Positions 1 through 9,900 are shown, counted from the first letter of the stretch. The stretch is 64,000 bases of DNA from Spirochaetia bacterium (GCA_017446885.1 JAFSOR010000020.1:1-64000), one strand, 5' to 3'. Numbers and translations are program-made. The notes: generated by a model not told the origin, from the sequence alone.

Positions 1-1796
1 CTGTGCTCAAAGTGGTTACCGAGTCAAACGGCAATATCATCCTATTTATTGATGAGCTCCATACCCTTATGGGTGCCGGAGCCGCAGAGGGGGCAATGGA
101 TGCCTCCAACCTGCTTAAGCCTGCCCTTGCAAGGGGCGAGCTGCGGTGCATAGGTGCCACAACATTGGATGAGTACCGGAAGTATGTGGAAAAGGATGCA
201 GCCTTTGAAAGGCGGTTCCAGACAGTCTACACAAAGGAGCCTTCGGTAGAGGATACTATCGCGATTCTGCGCGGTCTTAAGGATAGGTACGAGGTGCATC
301 ACGGTGTGCGGATCAAGGACGAGGCTATAATTGCATCGGCAGTCCTTTCGGACAGGTACATAACATCCAGGTTCCTGCCGGACAAGGCTATAGACCTTAT
401 GGACGAGGCTGCCAGCAAGCTTAAGATGGAGATCGAGAGCCAGCCTACCGAGCTTGATAAGATAGAGCGGAAGATTCTCCAGCTGAATATCGAGAAGCAT
501 GCCCTGACACGTGAGACGGACGATGCCTCCAAGGAGAGGCTTGCAAATATTGAGAAGGAGCTGGCGGAGCTTAAGAATAAGCAGGATGCCATGAAGCTCC
601 AGTGGAAGAACGAGAAGAGCGCGATTGATGAGATCCGCGGCCTTAAGGAGAAGCTTGAAGAGCTTAAGAGCGAGGAGGCAAAGTACGAGAGGGAAGGAAA
701 CCTTGCCAAGGCCGGCGAGATCAAGTATGGCCTTATCCCTCAGATAGAGGCTCAGCGCAAGGCTAAGACAGAACAGCTCCAGAAGATTCAGGGCGAGACC
801 AGCATGCTCCAGGAGGAGGTCGGCGAGGAGGATATAGCCAAGGTTGTATCGGCCTGGACCGGTATTCCAGTTTCCAAGATGATGGCATCGGAGATTGAGA
901 AGTACATCAACCTTGAGTCAATCCTGAGTAAGCGTGTTGTGGGGCAGGAGAAGGCTATAAAGGCTGTATCCGATGCCATAAGGCGTAATAAGACTGGACT
1001 TTCAGAGGAAGGTAAGCCGCTGGGTACATTCATATTCCTGGGACCTACCGGAGTTGGAAAGACAGAGCTTGCCAAGACATTGGCCGACTTCCTCTTTGAT
1101 GATGAGCATGCCCTGACCCGTATCGATATGAGCGAGTATATGGAGAAGCACACAGTCTCAAGGCTTATTGGAGCTCCTCCGGGATATGTGGGCTACGACC
1201 AGGGCGGCCAGCTGACCGAGGCAGTGCGGAGAAGGCCTTATTCTGTAATCCTGTTTGATGAGATTGAGAAGGCCCATCCCGATGTATTCAACATCATGCT
1301 GCAGCTTCTGGACGACGGCCGGCTTACCGATGGTCAGGGACGGGTGGTGGACTTTAAGAACACCATCATAATCATGACCAGCAACTTGGGAAGCGAATAT
1401 ATTCTTCAGGTGGACGACCCGGAGAAGGCAAGGCCACAGGTGGATGCACTCCTTAGGCAGACCTTTAAGCCCGAGTTCCTGAACAGGATTGACGAGATAA
1501 TCATGTTCAACAGGCTGGGTGAGGAGCATATCAGCAAGATTGTGGACATCGAGCTTGAGCATATTGCAGCCCGTCTTAAGGCACGGAAGCTGGGCATCAC
1601 AGTATCTGATGCGGCCAAGAAGCTGTTTGTCAAGGAAGGCTACCAGCCGCAGTTTGGAGCAAGGCCTCTCAAGAGGACTATCCAGAATATGCTGCAGAAC
1701 CAGCTGGCAAAGCACCTTTTGGCAGGGGAATTCCCAGAAGGCTCCACAATTGCTGTGGATGCCAAGGATGGCCAGCTGACCTTCGACAAAAAGTGA
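1..1796 (+). CDS. clpB: ClpB disaggregase, C-terminal part (5' end outside window)
   Basis: This is the C-terminal two thirds of ClpB, the Hsp100 AAA+ hexamer that pulls proteins out of aggregates together with DnaK and DnaJ, which are encoded at 16-19 kb. The reading frame is open from the window edge, and the visible part begins just before the NBD1 Walker B (LFIDELHTL). The arginine-finger region (FERRFQ) and the charged coiled-coil middle domain (about fragment residues 140-260) follow. NBD2 has Walker [10 protein letters not shown] near residue 347, Walker [12 protein letters not shown] near 414, and the C-terminal small domain with QFGARPLKR. The middle domain separates ClpB from ClpA and ClpC. 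The gene ends at a strong terminator. Only the N-terminal domain and NBD1 Walker A are missing, because of the window boundary. Confidence 0.97.
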   Translation, partial: VLKVVTESNGNIILFIDELHTLMGAGAAEGAMDASNLLKPALARGELRCIGATTLDEYRKYVEKDAAFERRFQTVYTKEPSVEDTIAILRGLKDRYEVHHGVRIKDEAIIASAVLSDRYITSRFLPDKAIDLMDEAASKLKMEIESQPTELDKIERKILQLNIEKHALTRETDDASKERLANIEKELAELKNKQDAMKLQWKNEKSAIDEIRGLKEKLEELKSEEAKYEREGNLAKAGEIKYGLIPQIEAQRKAKTEQLQKIQGETSMLQEEVGEEDIAKVVSAWTGIPVSKMMASEIEKYINLESILSKRVVGQEKAIKAVSDAIRRNKTGLSEEGKPLGTFIFLGPTGVGKTELAKTLADFLFDDEHALTRIDMSEYMEKHTVSRLIGAPPGYVGYDQGGQLTEAVRRRPYSVILFDEIEKAHPDVFNIMLQLLDDGRLTDGQGRVVDFKNTIIIMTSNLGSEYILQVDDPEKARPQVDALLRQTFKPEFLNRIDEIIMFNRLGEEHISKIVDIELEHIAARLKARKLGITVSDAAKKLFVKEGYQPQFGARPLKRTIQNMLQNQLAKHLLAGEFPEGSTIAVDAKDGQLTFDKK

Positions 1797-1813
1797 AATA
1801 TAACAAAATATTA

Positions 1814-1846
1814 GGGGACTTTCTTTCTGAAAGTCCCTTTTTTTTT
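1814..1846 (+). terminator. Rho-independent terminator of clpB
   Basis: A perfect 9-bp stem GGGACTTTC/GAAAGTCCC with a 5-nt loop is followed by nine T residues. It lies 17 nt after the clpB stop and separates clpB from the MATE gene. Confidence 0.93.
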
Positions 1847-1875
1847 GCCTTTGGTTTTTATATACTGACATCAGT

Positions 1876-3231
1876 ATGAAAAAAGAGCTTACTGAAGGGA
1901 AGATGCTTCCTATCCTTATAGCATTCTCTGTGCCGTTCCTAATCTCTTCTTTCCTCCAGACATTCTATGGTCTTGCAGACCTGTTCATAACAGGGCAGTT
2001 CAACGGAGCCTCCACCATCACTGCGGTGGCAGTGGGAAGTCAGGTCATGCATATGCTCACTGTGGTCATAGTGGGGCTTTCCATGGGCGGCACTATTGCC
2101 ATAGGCAGGGCAGTGGGTGCCAAAAATTCCGATGAGGCTGCAAAGAGCGTGGGCAATACTGCCACCATATTCTTGGTTTTCTCGGTGGCATCCTCGGTAG
2201 TGCTTATATTCCTTGCAGACAGAATAATAAGCCTTTTAGCAACTCCGCCCGAAGCGGTGGCGGAGACCCGGCAGTACATAACAATCTGCTTCGCAGGAAT
2301 CCCATTCATAACCGCATACAATGTCATAAGCAGCATATTCAGGGGATTCGGCGACACCAGAACCCCCATGTACTTTGTGCTGGTGGCAGGCATAGTTAAT
2401 ATTATCCTGGACTACATACTCATAGGCCCTTTGGGCATGGGGGCTGCCGGGGCGGCTGTGGCAACAGTCGCAGCCCAGGCGTTCAGCGTGGCCTTGGCAT
2501 TCTGGGTGCTTAAGAAGACCGACACCGGTATTTCGGTTGCAAAAAAAGATTTTGTCATAGACCGGGCAGTTTTCTCTGCCATACTGCGGGTAGGGGTGCC
2601 GGTGGCGGTGCAGGAGGGCTTTATCCAGATATCTTTCCTGGTAATCACTGCAATAGCCAATATGCGGGGCGTAACTATAGCGGCCAGCGTAGGAATTGTT
2701 GAAAAGCTTATATGTTTCTTCTTCCTGGTGCCGTCAGCCATGATGTCGTCGGTATCGGCTATTGCAGCCCAGAATGCCGGGGCAGGAAAGGACAAAAGGG
2801 CAACACAGGTTCTTGTTTACGGCATTGTGATATGTGTCTGCTTCGGAGCTGTAATTTTTACAATATGCCAGTTCTTTGCCGAGCCTATAGTGAGGCTTTT
2901 CGTAAAAAGCGACGAAGGTGTCGTCCACTACGGCGGCCAGTACCTGCGCTCTTATACAATCGACTGCATGCTGGCCTGTGTACACTTCTGCTTAAGCGGC
3001 TACTTCTGCGCCTACAACAAGGCATTTTATTCATTTATACACAATGTGCTGTCGGTTCTTTTAATCCGCATACCGGGCGCATGGTTTGCATCGGTATACT
3101 GGCCAGCAACACTGTATCCTATGGGGCTGGCCGCCCCGGCAGGCTCCCTCCTGTCCAACATAATCTGCGTTGCATTCCTTATCCATCTGTGGCACAGCAG
3201 GAAGCTGGACCAATCTGAACTTGAAGCATAG
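1876..3231 (+). CDS. MATE family multidrug/cation exporter
   Basis: A 451-aa polytopic membrane protein of the MATE (multidrug and toxic compound extrusion) family, close to the usual 450 aa. It exports organic cations in exchange for Na+ or H+ across the inner membrane. The N-terminus (TEGKMLPILIAFSVPFLIS) and the motifs ADLFITGQFNG and IFRGFGDTRTP are typical of the bacterial NorM/MepA/DinF-like group, and two similar six-helix halves can be followed along the sequence. No Shine-Dalgarno is visible. A TATACT box at 1861-1866 lies only 9 nt before the ATG, so the mRNA may have almost no leader, although no good -35 accompanies it. The gene ends 3 bp before the stop of the convergent protease. 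The substrate cannot be told from sequence. Confidence 0.93.
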   Translation: MKKELTEGKMLPILIAFSVPFLISSFLQTFYGLADLFITGQFNGASTITAVAVGSQVMHMLTVVIVGLSMGGTIAIGRAVGAKNSDEAAKSVGNTATIFLVFSVASSVVLIFLADRIISLLATPPEAVAETRQYITICFAGIPFITAYNVISSIFRGFGDTRTPMYFVLVAGIVNIILDYILIGPLGMGAAGAAVATVAAQAFSVALAFWVLKKTDTGISVAKKDFVIDRAVFSAILRVGVPVAVQEGFIQISFLVITAIANMRGVTIAASVGIVEKLICFFFLVPSAMMSSVSAIAAQNAGAGKDKRATQVLVYGIVICVCFGAVIFTICQFFAEPIVRLFVKSDEGVVHYGGQYLRSYTIDCMLACVHFCLSGYFCAYNKAFYSFIHNVLSVLLIRIPGAWFASVYWPATLYPMGLAAPAGSLLSNIICVAFLIHLWHSRKLDQSELEA

Positions 3232-3234
3232 TGA

Positions 3235-4941
3235 TTATTCTTCTTTTGTCACAGTAAAACTTCCGCTGGAGCTTCCTGCCGGACAGTTTACCGTGATTCT
3301 GATGCCAGAGATTCCTGTCTTGGATGTAATTTCTTCGCTTTCGTAGTAATTTGTGTTCGGTATATCCTGTCCTTTTATGTTAGGAATAACAGTACCGCCA
3401 TTATCATCACCGCTTTCGGAGCTGTTGGTTCCTCCGCCGTCATCGCAAGCTATTATGCACACCAGACAGCAGATCAGAAGCAGTATTCCAAGCTTCTTCC
3501 TCTTCCTGTGCAGCAGTAAAAGTGATACAAGGATACCGATGCCTGCCGCTGCCTTCGGATAGGAAGGGACAAGAATATATTTTGTATTATTCCTGAAGCA
3601 GACGATGCCTGACATAATAAAGGGGTCGTTCCATAGATTTCCCAGGCCTGTGCTTTCATAGTATGGCGATTCTGATTCCACGATATTTATTCCATGAACC
3701 CTGGTTTTGCCGGTGTTGATGTAATTGCCCCAGTAAGTGGATAGTATATCTTCATCTATATGTGTTATAAGCAGACCATCTTCAGGGACATACCATCCGG
3801 TTCCTGTTGAATTTTCCTTTTTACCCTCAAGTAAGAGGTACTGACTGCCTGAAGGATTCAGATTTATCCTCCATGCTTTTCCAGATTCTTCTATATCAGA
3901 GAAGTAGAAGGTCTGAGGTTCTGCAGTCGGAGTGATTGCAGCAGGGGTAAGCCATCCTAGATAATATTTCTCCCATGCCAGAAGAGGAGCAGGATCAGTG
4001 CCGGGTATGGAATTCCCGGCCCCAAAGCTGCCCCAGGAACCCATGGACATCAGACTCCAGTATCCTGCTCCATTAGTTTCATATGTGGTGTCATATGAAT
4101 CCATAAGCCCCAGAATGTGGCCATATTCATGACAGAATATCCCGATGGAGGCACCGGCGACATTACCGCTAGTATTATACTCAGGCTCTATTGTATAAGA
4201 ATTGAAGAACTTTTTTTTACCACCGAATTCTAAACTGCGGGCTGAATAATCTGAGCGATCATAAAATTTTGCTGAATTCAGACTCCATCGGCTGGAGTAA
4301 AGAGCATCGGAATTGGTTCCCTCCTCTTCACCTATCCCAGCGTGAATAACAAAAATAGAATCTATATAATCATTGTTATTATAATCCCAGTTATCTGCAT
4401 AATTTGCCCAAAGTTCGGCATTTAAGTCTCCTGTATCGAGTGCTTCACTTATAGCGTCATAAATCAGATTTCCAGGCTTATCATCACCTAATCCATCACT
4501 TTTTGGGGTATTTTTCCCATAGTATGCCATCGGGTTGTCCAGAGTATAGGGCCCCAGCACTGTAAAAGTAAGGTTCAGCTTGCCATAGGACATATCCTGG
4601 TAATATCTGCGCATGGAATAAGTGTTGTTCTGTAATAAACCCAGATAATAGTTTCTGTAATCTTCATCAGTTGCACCAGCACCTAAAACACTGAATATTT
4701 TGTCATTAAATCCCACCAGAATGACCAGAAGATTCCGGTTTTCGACAGCGGAAGGGGAAAGGGGAGCACTCTTCTGCATTGATGAATCGGCTGAATGGCT
4801 GGAGGGGCTTCTGAATGGCACTGGATTAATCTCAGGATGCTGGCTTCCATCATGGGTCGGATATGAGCCCGGGGATGGCGGCATTGCATAAAGTACAGCT
4901 GCTGTGAGGCACAACATTACAACACAAATTAATTTTCTCAT
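3235..4941 (-). CDS. Secreted M6-family metalloprotease with C-terminal membrane/lipoprotein-like tail
   Basis: A predicted exported zinc protease of the M6 (immune inhibitor A-like) family, 568 aa from the ATG at 4941. That start gives a clean signal peptide (MRKLICVVMLCLTAAVLYA); an AAGGA lies about 12 nt upstream, and an in-frame extension to 5055 lacks a signal peptide. The catalytic motif is FCHEYGHILGLMDSYDT (HExxH plus the following Asp), then the M6-typical W-S-L-M-S-M-G-S-W segment. The C-terminus is odd. After the catalytic part comes a hydrophobic anchor ending in basic residues (LLLLHRKRKK). A second hydrophobic stretch follows, with a lipobox-like CIIAC-DDGGG and about 70 Ser/Gly/Asp/Asn-rich residues. 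This looks like a small lipoprotein fused to the protease. A possible promoter is TTGTAT-N17-TATATT. It is convergent with the MATE gene. Confidence 0.88.
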   Translation of the reverse strand: MRKLICVVMLCLTAAVLYAMPPSPGSYPTHDGSQHPEINPVPFRSPSSHSADSSMQKSAPLSPSAVENRNLLVILVGFNDKIFSVLGAGATDEDYRNYYLGLLQNNTYSMRRYYQDMSYGKLNLTFTVLGPYTLDNPMAYYGKNTPKSDGLGDDKPGNLIYDAISEALDTGDLNAELWANYADNWDYNNNDYIDSIFVIHAGIGEEEGTNSDALYSSRWSLNSAKFYDRSDYSARSLEFGGKKKFFNSYTIEPEYNTSGNVAGASIGIFCHEYGHILGLMDSYDTTYETNGAGYWSLMSMGSWGSFGAGNSIPGTDPAPLLAWEKYYLGWLTPAAITPTAEPQTFYFSDIEESGKAWRINLNPSGSQYLLLEGKKENSTGTGWYVPEDGLLITHIDEDILSTYWGNYINTGKTRVHGINIVESESPYYESTGLGNLWNDPFIMSGIVCFRNNTKYILVPSYPKAAAGIGILVSLLLLHRKRKKLGILLLICCLVCIIACDDGGGTNSSESGDDNGGTVIPNIKGQDIPNTNYYESEEITSKTGISGIRITVNCPAGSSSGSFTVTKEE

Positions 4942-5009
4942 TTTGAGATACTGTCCTTTCTTCTTTAAATATATCACTGTACTATGTGGGATACAACAAT
5001 AAAGTTTTA

Positions 5010-5046
5010 TTGACCACCAACTCTGTTTGGAGTATGATTTCAGGCG
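5010..5046 (+). promoter_or_regulatory. Promoter of mnmE placing the start codon near +1
   Basis: TTGACC (5010-5015), a 17-bp spacer, TATGAT (5033-5038), then 8 nt and the ATG at 5047. The predicted start of transcription falls at or next to the start codon. No Shine-Dalgarno is present. Confidence 0.7.
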
Positions 5047-6393
5047 ATGAAACACGGATACGACACAGAAGACCTCATTGCCGCACTGGCCACCCCCTGG
5101 GGAGAGAGCGCCCTGGCAGTAATCCGCACAACGGGCACCGGCTCGGTGGAGAAAGTGGCTTCAATATTCAAAGGAAATAAAGATATAACCAAGCTCCCGG
5201 GCTACTCACTTGCTTTCGGTATGCTTATGGATGGCGATAAGGCTGTGGACCAGGTGGTGCTGGGTATATACCGTGCCCCTAAAAGCTACACAGGCGAGGA
5301 TATGGTGGAGATTTTCTGCCACGGAAGCCTGCCAGGCATACAGGCTGTGCTGGAACTGCTTCACAAATCAGGCTTCCGCGACGCCCAGCCAGGGGAGTTT
5401 ACCATGCGCAGCTTTATAAACGGCAAGGTGGATCTGACCAAGGCCGAGGCTGTGAACGAGCTTATCCTGGCAAAGAGCAGGCAGGCTCAGAGGCTTGCCC
5501 TGGACAGGCTTTCAGGCAGTATCTTTGATGCCATAGACCAGGCAAAGCATCTTCTTACCGATATTCTTGCCGCAGTAGAGATACAGCTGGACTATGCCGA
5601 GGACGAGGCAGACCCCGCTGCCGGCTTTGATATGGACACTCTGGATAAGGCTGCCGATATCCTTAGCCGCCTTGCCGCCACATATCAGGTGGGCAAACTG
5701 TACAAAGAGGGTATACGCATAGCCCTGGCCGGGCGGACCAATGCTGGCAAATCCAAGCTTTTCAACCTGTTCCTTAAGGAAGACCGTTCCATTGTCTCCG
5801 ATATAAAGGGCACCACCCGTGATTACATAGAATCCTCTGTTGCAATCAATGGTATCCCTGCCGTAATTATCGACACCGCAGGGTTACGCAACTCTGATGA
5901 TCCGGTGGAGGCGGAGGGAATAAGGCGCAGTAACTTAGTTATAGAAAATTCCGATATAATCCTGTACCTGGTGGACAGCACCGAGGGGCTTACAGACGAA
6001 GATACAGCCTTTATAAAAGAGCATCCATGCATTCCACTTTGGAACAAGATAGATAAAACCGATGCTGCTGCGCCGGATGGGTTTGTCCCGATAAGCGCCG
6101 CCACCGGAGCCGGGTTCGATGAGCTTGAGAAATTGATATACACCAAAGCCATGGGAAGCGGCCGCCTGGATGCGGGGGAGGCTGTGATAGATTCCCAGCG
6201 GCAGAAAGACCTTATAGACAGGGCTCTGGATGCGATAGGGAAGGTTAAGGCAGGCATGGCCGCCCAGATGCCGCTGGATGTGGTCGCCGTAGATTTAGAG
6301 GAAGCAGCCTGCGCCCTGGGCGAGCTGACCGGCGAGATAACCAGCTCTGATATTCTGGAGAATATGTTCTCCCGTTTCTGCGTAGGTAAGTGA
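5047..6393 (+). CDS. mnmE: tRNA uridine-5-carboxymethylaminomethyl GTPase MnmE
   Basis: MnmE, 448 aa, is the GTPase half of the MnmE-MnmG complex that installs (carboxymethyl)aminomethyl groups on U34 of tRNAs reading split codon boxes. The N-terminal formyl-THF-binding domain begins TEDLIAALATPWGESALAVIRTTG and includes the PGEFTMRSFINGKVDLTKAEAV segment. The G domain inserted in the helical region has G1 GRTNAGKSKL, G2 GTTRD, G3 DTAG and G4 NKID. The C-terminus is FCVGK, the family's essential (C[IV]GK) motif. mnmG follows 1 nt after the stop, giving an operon of the two partner subunits. The ATG is preceded by a promoter rather than a ribosome-binding site. Confidence 0.97.
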   Translation: MKHGYDTEDLIAALATPWGESALAVIRTTGTGSVEKVASIFKGNKDITKLPGYSLAFGMLMDGDKAVDQVVLGIYRAPKSYTGEDMVEIFCHGSLPGIQAVLELLHKSGFRDAQPGEFTMRSFINGKVDLTKAEAVNELILAKSRQAQRLALDRLSGSIFDAIDQAKHLLTDILAAVEIQLDYAEDEADPAAGFDMDTLDKAADILSRLAATYQVGKLYKEGIRIALAGRTNAGKSKLFNLFLKEDRSIVSDIKGTTRDYIESSVAINGIPAVIIDTAGLRNSDDPVEAEGIRRSNLVIENSDIILYLVDSTEGLTDEDTAFIKEHPCIPLWNKIDKTDAAAPDGFVPISAATGAGFDELEKLIYTKAMGSGRLDAGEAVIDSQRQKDLIDRALDAIGKVKAGMAAQMPLDVVAVDLEEAACALGELTGEITSSDILENMFSRFCVGK

Positions 6394-6394
6394 T

Positions 6395-8275
6395 ATGGAT
6401 TTTGATGCTATAGTGATAGGCGGCGGCCACGCCGGAATAGAGGCTTCCCTGGCTTTGTCCCGGCTTTGTTTCAGCACCCTGCTTATAACCCAGAATATAG
6501 ACACCATAGGCAAACTCTCCTGTAACCCTGCGGTGGGAGGCCTGTCCAAGGGCAACATAGTGCGGGAAATCGACGCCCTTGGGGGCGAGATGGCCCACCT
6601 TATAGACCACACCATGATACAGTTCCGCATGCTTAACAAAAGCCGCGGTCCTGCTGTGCAGGCTCCCAGGGCGCAGGCCGACAAGTTTGCATACAGTGCG
6701 CTGGCCAAATATACTCTTGAGCATCAGAAGAACCTGCACCTTTTCCAGGATACAGTTACAGACTTCATACTCTCCTCGGATGGCCATTCCATTGAAGGTG
6801 TAATCACAGAACGGGGCATGCGCTTTTCAGCCCGGGCCGTGGTCCTTACCACCGGAACATTTATGGAGGGGCGTATCTTCATAGGTCCTTATTCCAAGGT
6901 CTCTGGCCGCATTGGCGAACCTGCTGCCGAAGGGCTGGGCGTAAGCCTGCGCCGTATGGGGTTTGATGTAGGTCGCCTTAAGACCGGCACCCCGGCCCGG
7001 GTCAAGAGGAGTTCTCTTGACTACGATAAGATGGAGATGCAGAAAGGGGATGAAGAGGTGCTTCAGTTCTCGTTCTTCGGAGAAAAAGTGGTACGTCCGA
7101 AAGAGCCATGCTGGATTACCTACACAAACGAGAAGACACATCAGATTATACGGGACAACTTCCACCGTTCACCCCTTTTTTCCGGCATGATTGTGGGACT
7201 TGGACCCCGGTACTGCCCATCAATAGAGGATAAAGTAAAGCGTTTCCCGGACCGCTCAAGACACCAGATTTTTGTGGAGCCAGAAGGCTTGGATTCCGAG
7301 GAGATGTACCTTAACGGCATCTCATCATCGCTGCCTGAGGAGGTGCAGAATCAGTTCCTGCACACACTGCCAGGCCTTGAGCATGTGGAGGTTGTGCGCC
7401 CCGGCTATGCGGTGGAATACGATTATCTGAACCCGCTTCAGCTTTATCCATCACTTATGACCAAACGCCTTAGAGGGCTTTTCATAGCAGGGCAGACCAA
7501 CGGAACCTCGGGCTACGAGGAAGCCGGCTGCCAAGGGCTTATGGCAGGAATCAACGCCGCCATGTACCTTCAGGAAAAATCTCCTCTGGTGCTTTCCCGT
7601 ACCGAGGCCTATATCGGCGTGCTTATCGATGACCTTGTCACACTGGGCACCAAAGAGCCCTACAGAATGTTCACATCGCGTGCAGAGCATAGGCTGTCGC
7701 TGCGTCATGACACCGCCGACTTCCGCCTTCTGGAAAAGGGCTATATGGCAGGGCTGGTAAGCGAGGAGATACATCAGCAGTTCATAGAAAAACGGACTAA
7801 GATAGACGAAGTCAAGGAACTCCTTACACAGCGTCATCTGGGGGCAAAAGAGCTTGAGAAAATAGAACAGGAGGATCTTGCCAGCACCCTCCGCCACCAC
7901 ATAGGAAAGACATTTGACCAGATAATACGCGACCCTGCGATTAAACTTGAGCAGCTTCTTGAGCTTGATTCATCCATAGGCCGTGGAGTGCGCAAGGAGT
8001 GGCTTGACCAGATAGAGCTTGACCTTAAATACGACGGCTACATAGCCCGCCAGGAGCGGCAGAACAGCCGCATAGAGCGTATGGAGAAGCTGCGTATACC
8101 CGATGGCTTTGACTACGATGCGGTAGAAAGCCTTTCTGCCGAGTCCCGCCTTAAGTTCAAACAGGTTCTTCCTGCCACACTGGGACAGGCCTCGCGCATT
8201 TCAGGGGTGCGGACATCTGATATTGCAATCCTGATGATTCATTTGGGGAAGAAGAATGGAAACACTGCTGGATAA
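6395..8275 (+). CDS. mnmG: tRNA uridine-5-carboxymethylaminomethyl modification enzyme MnmG (GidA)
   Basis: MnmG, 626 aa, is the FAD/NADH-dependent partner of MnmE. The N-terminal Rossmann motif is VIGGGHAGIEAS, followed by the family signatures SCNPAVGG and GTFMEGRIFIG. A later GYEEAGCQGLMAGINAA segment and the C-terminal helical domain follow, for a typical full length. It starts 2 nt after the mnmE stop, so it is probably translationally coupled. Its 3' end overlaps rsmG by 20 nt. The mnmE-mnmG-rsmG order matches the classic trmE-gidA-gidB cluster. Confidence 0.97.
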   Translation: MDFDAIVIGGGHAGIEASLALSRLCFSTLLITQNIDTIGKLSCNPAVGGLSKGNIVREIDALGGEMAHLIDHTMIQFRMLNKSRGPAVQAPRAQADKFAYSALAKYTLEHQKNLHLFQDTVTDFILSSDGHSIEGVITERGMRFSARAVVLTTGTFMEGRIFIGPYSKVSGRIGEPAAEGLGVSLRRMGFDVGRLKTGTPARVKRSSLDYDKMEMQKGDEEVLQFSFFGEKVVRPKEPCWITYTNEKTHQIIRDNFHRSPLFSGMIVGLGPRYCPSIEDKVKRFPDRSRHQIFVEPEGLDSEEMYLNGISSSLPEEVQNQFLHTLPGLEHVEVVRPGYAVEYDYLNPLQLYPSLMTKRLRGLFIAGQTNGTSGYEEAGCQGLMAGINAAMYLQEKSPLVLSRTEAYIGVLIDDLVTLGTKEPYRMFTSRAEHRLSLRHDTADFRLLEKGYMAGLVSEEIHQQFIEKRTKIDEVKELLTQRHLGAKELEKIEQEDLASTLRHHIGKTFDQIIRDPAIKLEQLLELDSSIGRGVRKEWLDQIELDLKYDGYIARQERQNSRIERMEKLRIPDGFDYDAVESLSAESRLKFKQVLPATLGQASRISGVRTSDIAILMIHLGKKNGNTAG

Positions 8276-8879
8276 AGGGCTTGGAGAGCTTGGAATATCG
8301 TTTTCAGATGCCCAGTGCCGGCAGCTTGAGACCTACTGGTCGGAGCTTGCGTTTTGGAACGGCAAGTATGGCCTTGTGAACGCATCTGGCGATGAGCTTG
8401 TCATAAAGCATTTTCTTGACTCCTTGGCTGCTGTGCCTGTGCTTAGGGATATTCCTTTCAGGACAGCCTGCGATGTGGGCTCGGGCGGAGGTTTTCCAGG
8501 GCTTGTGCTTGCCATAGCATTTCCCGACAGAAAGTTCACCCTTATAGAACGTTCAGGCAAAAAGGCACTGTTTCTGGCCAATACCGCTGTAATGATGCAT
8601 GCTTCCAATGTGGAGGTGCTAGATGCGGATGCCGGCCAGGTCAAGGATAGGTTCGACCTGGTGCTGTTCCGTGCACTGGGGCAGTTTGCCCAATATTTTC
8701 CTGTGCTTTATCGGCTTGCATCTCCTTATGGCCACCTGTTTGCCTTTAAGGGCAGAAAATCGGAAATCCAGCATGAGATTCAATCCATTGATTCAGATAT
8801 TCAGAATAAGACAGTAATCAGAGCTGCCCATGTCCCATTTATGGATGATGAGCGGAACTTTGTGATAATAGAACGGTAG
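8256..8879 (+). CDS. rsmG: 16S rRNA (guanine527-N7)-methyltransferase RsmG (GidB)
   Basis: A 207-aa SAM-dependent methyltransferase that makes m7G527 in 16S rRNA. The SAM-binding motif I is DVGSGGGFPGLVLAI, and the following LIERSGKKALFL is the characteristic RsmG motif. The N-terminal L-x-x-Y-W-x-x-L-x-x-W-N segment is also typical of GidB. The start lies inside the end of mnmG (20-nt overlap), which supports co-translation. nudC follows after 12 nt with its own strong Shine-Dalgarno. Confidence 0.95.
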   Translation: METLLDKGLGELGISFSDAQCRQLETYWSELAFWNGKYGLVNASGDELVIKHFLDSLAAVPVLRDIPFRTACDVGSGGGFPGLVLAIAFPDRKFTLIERSGKKALFLANTAVMMHASNVEVLDADAGQVKDRFDLVLFRALGQFAQYFPVLYRLASPYGHLFAFKGRKSEIQHEIQSIDSDIQNKTVIRAAHVPFMDDERNFVIIER

Positions 8880-8891
8880 AGGAGGCTTTGT

Positions 8892-9728
8892 ATGACATTT
8901 GTGCCTGGTGTTTTCTGCGATAAAAAGGAAGAGCGTGGCTATTGGTTCCTTTTCAAGAAGGATACAGTGCTCTATTTCGGTAAGGAAGAGAATATCCGAT
9001 TCCCGGAGCTCCTTTCGCCGTCCGAGCTTGGACTTAAGACAACAGAGCCTCAGTTCATAGGCACTATCGATGGCAAGAACGCTTTTGCCGCCCAGGTATT
9101 AGAGGGCGAGGAAATATGCTACAACTGCTGCGGAGTTGCCCAGTACACCTATGCCAACCTCAGGGAACTCTATCCTAAAATAGGCCGGGAGATGTTCACT
9201 ATAGTTGGCAGGGCCCTCCATATCTGCCGCTGGCACGAAAGCTGGAAGTTCTGCCCATCCTGCGGCGCCCCCATGGAGGATTCAAAGACAGAACGGGCAA
9301 AGGTATGCACCAAGTGCGGCCGCATAGACTACCCGGTCCTGTCGCCGGCTGTAATAACTGCGGTGTCAAAAGGCGATAAACTCTTGCTGGCCCACAATGT
9401 CCGCTTTACCGACGGCCGCTACAGCATTATCGCTGGCTTTGTGGAAAGCGGCGAGAGCGCAGAGGATGCAATCCGGAGGGAAATCATGGAAGAGGTAGGA
9501 ATAAAGGTCAAGAATATCCGCTACTTCGGCAGCCAGTGCTGGCCGTTCCCCAATTCATTCATGCTTGGATTCACCGCAGAATGGGAATCGGGCGATATCA
9601 AGCCCGACGGCGTGGAGATTGACAAGGCAGATTGGTTTTCTGCCGACCAGTTCCCGAGCCTTCCATCCTTTGCCAGCATAAGCAGGGCTCTGATAGAAGA
9701 CTTTAAGGAAAAACACCCTGTCAGATAA
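8892..9728 (+). CDS. nudC: NAD+ diphosphatase / NADH pyrophosphatase NudC
   Basis: A 278-aa Nudix hydrolase of the NudC type, which splits NAD(H) to NMN(H) and AMP and can remove NAD caps from RNA. A four-cysteine zinc ribbon (FCPSCGAP...VCTKCGRIDYP) is followed by the full Nudix box GFVESGESAEDAIRREIMEE. The NudC-specific SQCWPFPNSFMLGF comes next, with Cys in place of the usual Pro in SQPWPFP. An AGGAGG lies 7 nt before the ATG. It is the last gene of the mnmE operon. The weak GATAAC/GTTATC hairpin after it has no U-tract, so I do not call it a terminator. Confidence 0.93.
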   Translation: MTFVPGVFCDKKEERGYWFLFKKDTVLYFGKEENIRFPELLSPSELGLKTTEPQFIGTIDGKNAFAAQVLEGEEICYNCCGVAQYTYANLRELYPKIGREMFTIVGRALHICRWHESWKFCPSCGAPMEDSKTERAKVCTKCGRIDYPVLSPAVITAVSKGDKLLLAHNVRFTDGRYSIIAGFVESGESAEDAIRREIMEEVGIKVKNIRYFGSQCWPFPNSFMLGFTAEWESGDIKPDGVEIDKADWFSADQFPSLPSFASISRALIEDFKEKHPVR

Positions 9729-9822
9729 CTTTTTGTTATCTAAATTATGAAAAAAAATACTCAAAAATAGCCCTGTTGGTAAATTCAGAAGGTAGAAGAA
9801 AAAACCATAATATAGTAAACTT

Positions 9823-9861
9823 TTGTCGGCTATATATAGTAGTCTATACTTCACAAAGTAT
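9823..9861 (+). promoter_or_regulatory. Promoter of the mmdADCB operon with a palindrome over the -10/+1 region
   Basis: TTGTCG (9823-9828), 16 bp, TATACT (9845-9850), about 50 nt before the mmdA start. A palindrome ATACTT-CACA-AAGTAT (9846-9861) overlaps the -10 and the expected start of transcription, a typical repressor position. The binding protein is unknown. Confidence 0.55.
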
Positions 9862-9900
9862 GAAAGTAAGTTTCAAATAATAACCGACAGGAGGATTAAG

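Noticed and set aside
4942-5055. N-terminal extension of the M6 protease to 5055
   Set aside because: It would bury the signal peptide in the interior and overlap the mnmE promoter and start.
9724-9740. Terminator after nudC
   Set aside because: The GATAAC/GTTATC hairpin is A+T-rich and not followed by a T-run.
9823-9900. Longer mmdA starting at 9823
   Set aside because: The extra codons cover the promoter, and the TTG at 9901 has a perfectly placed AGGAGG.
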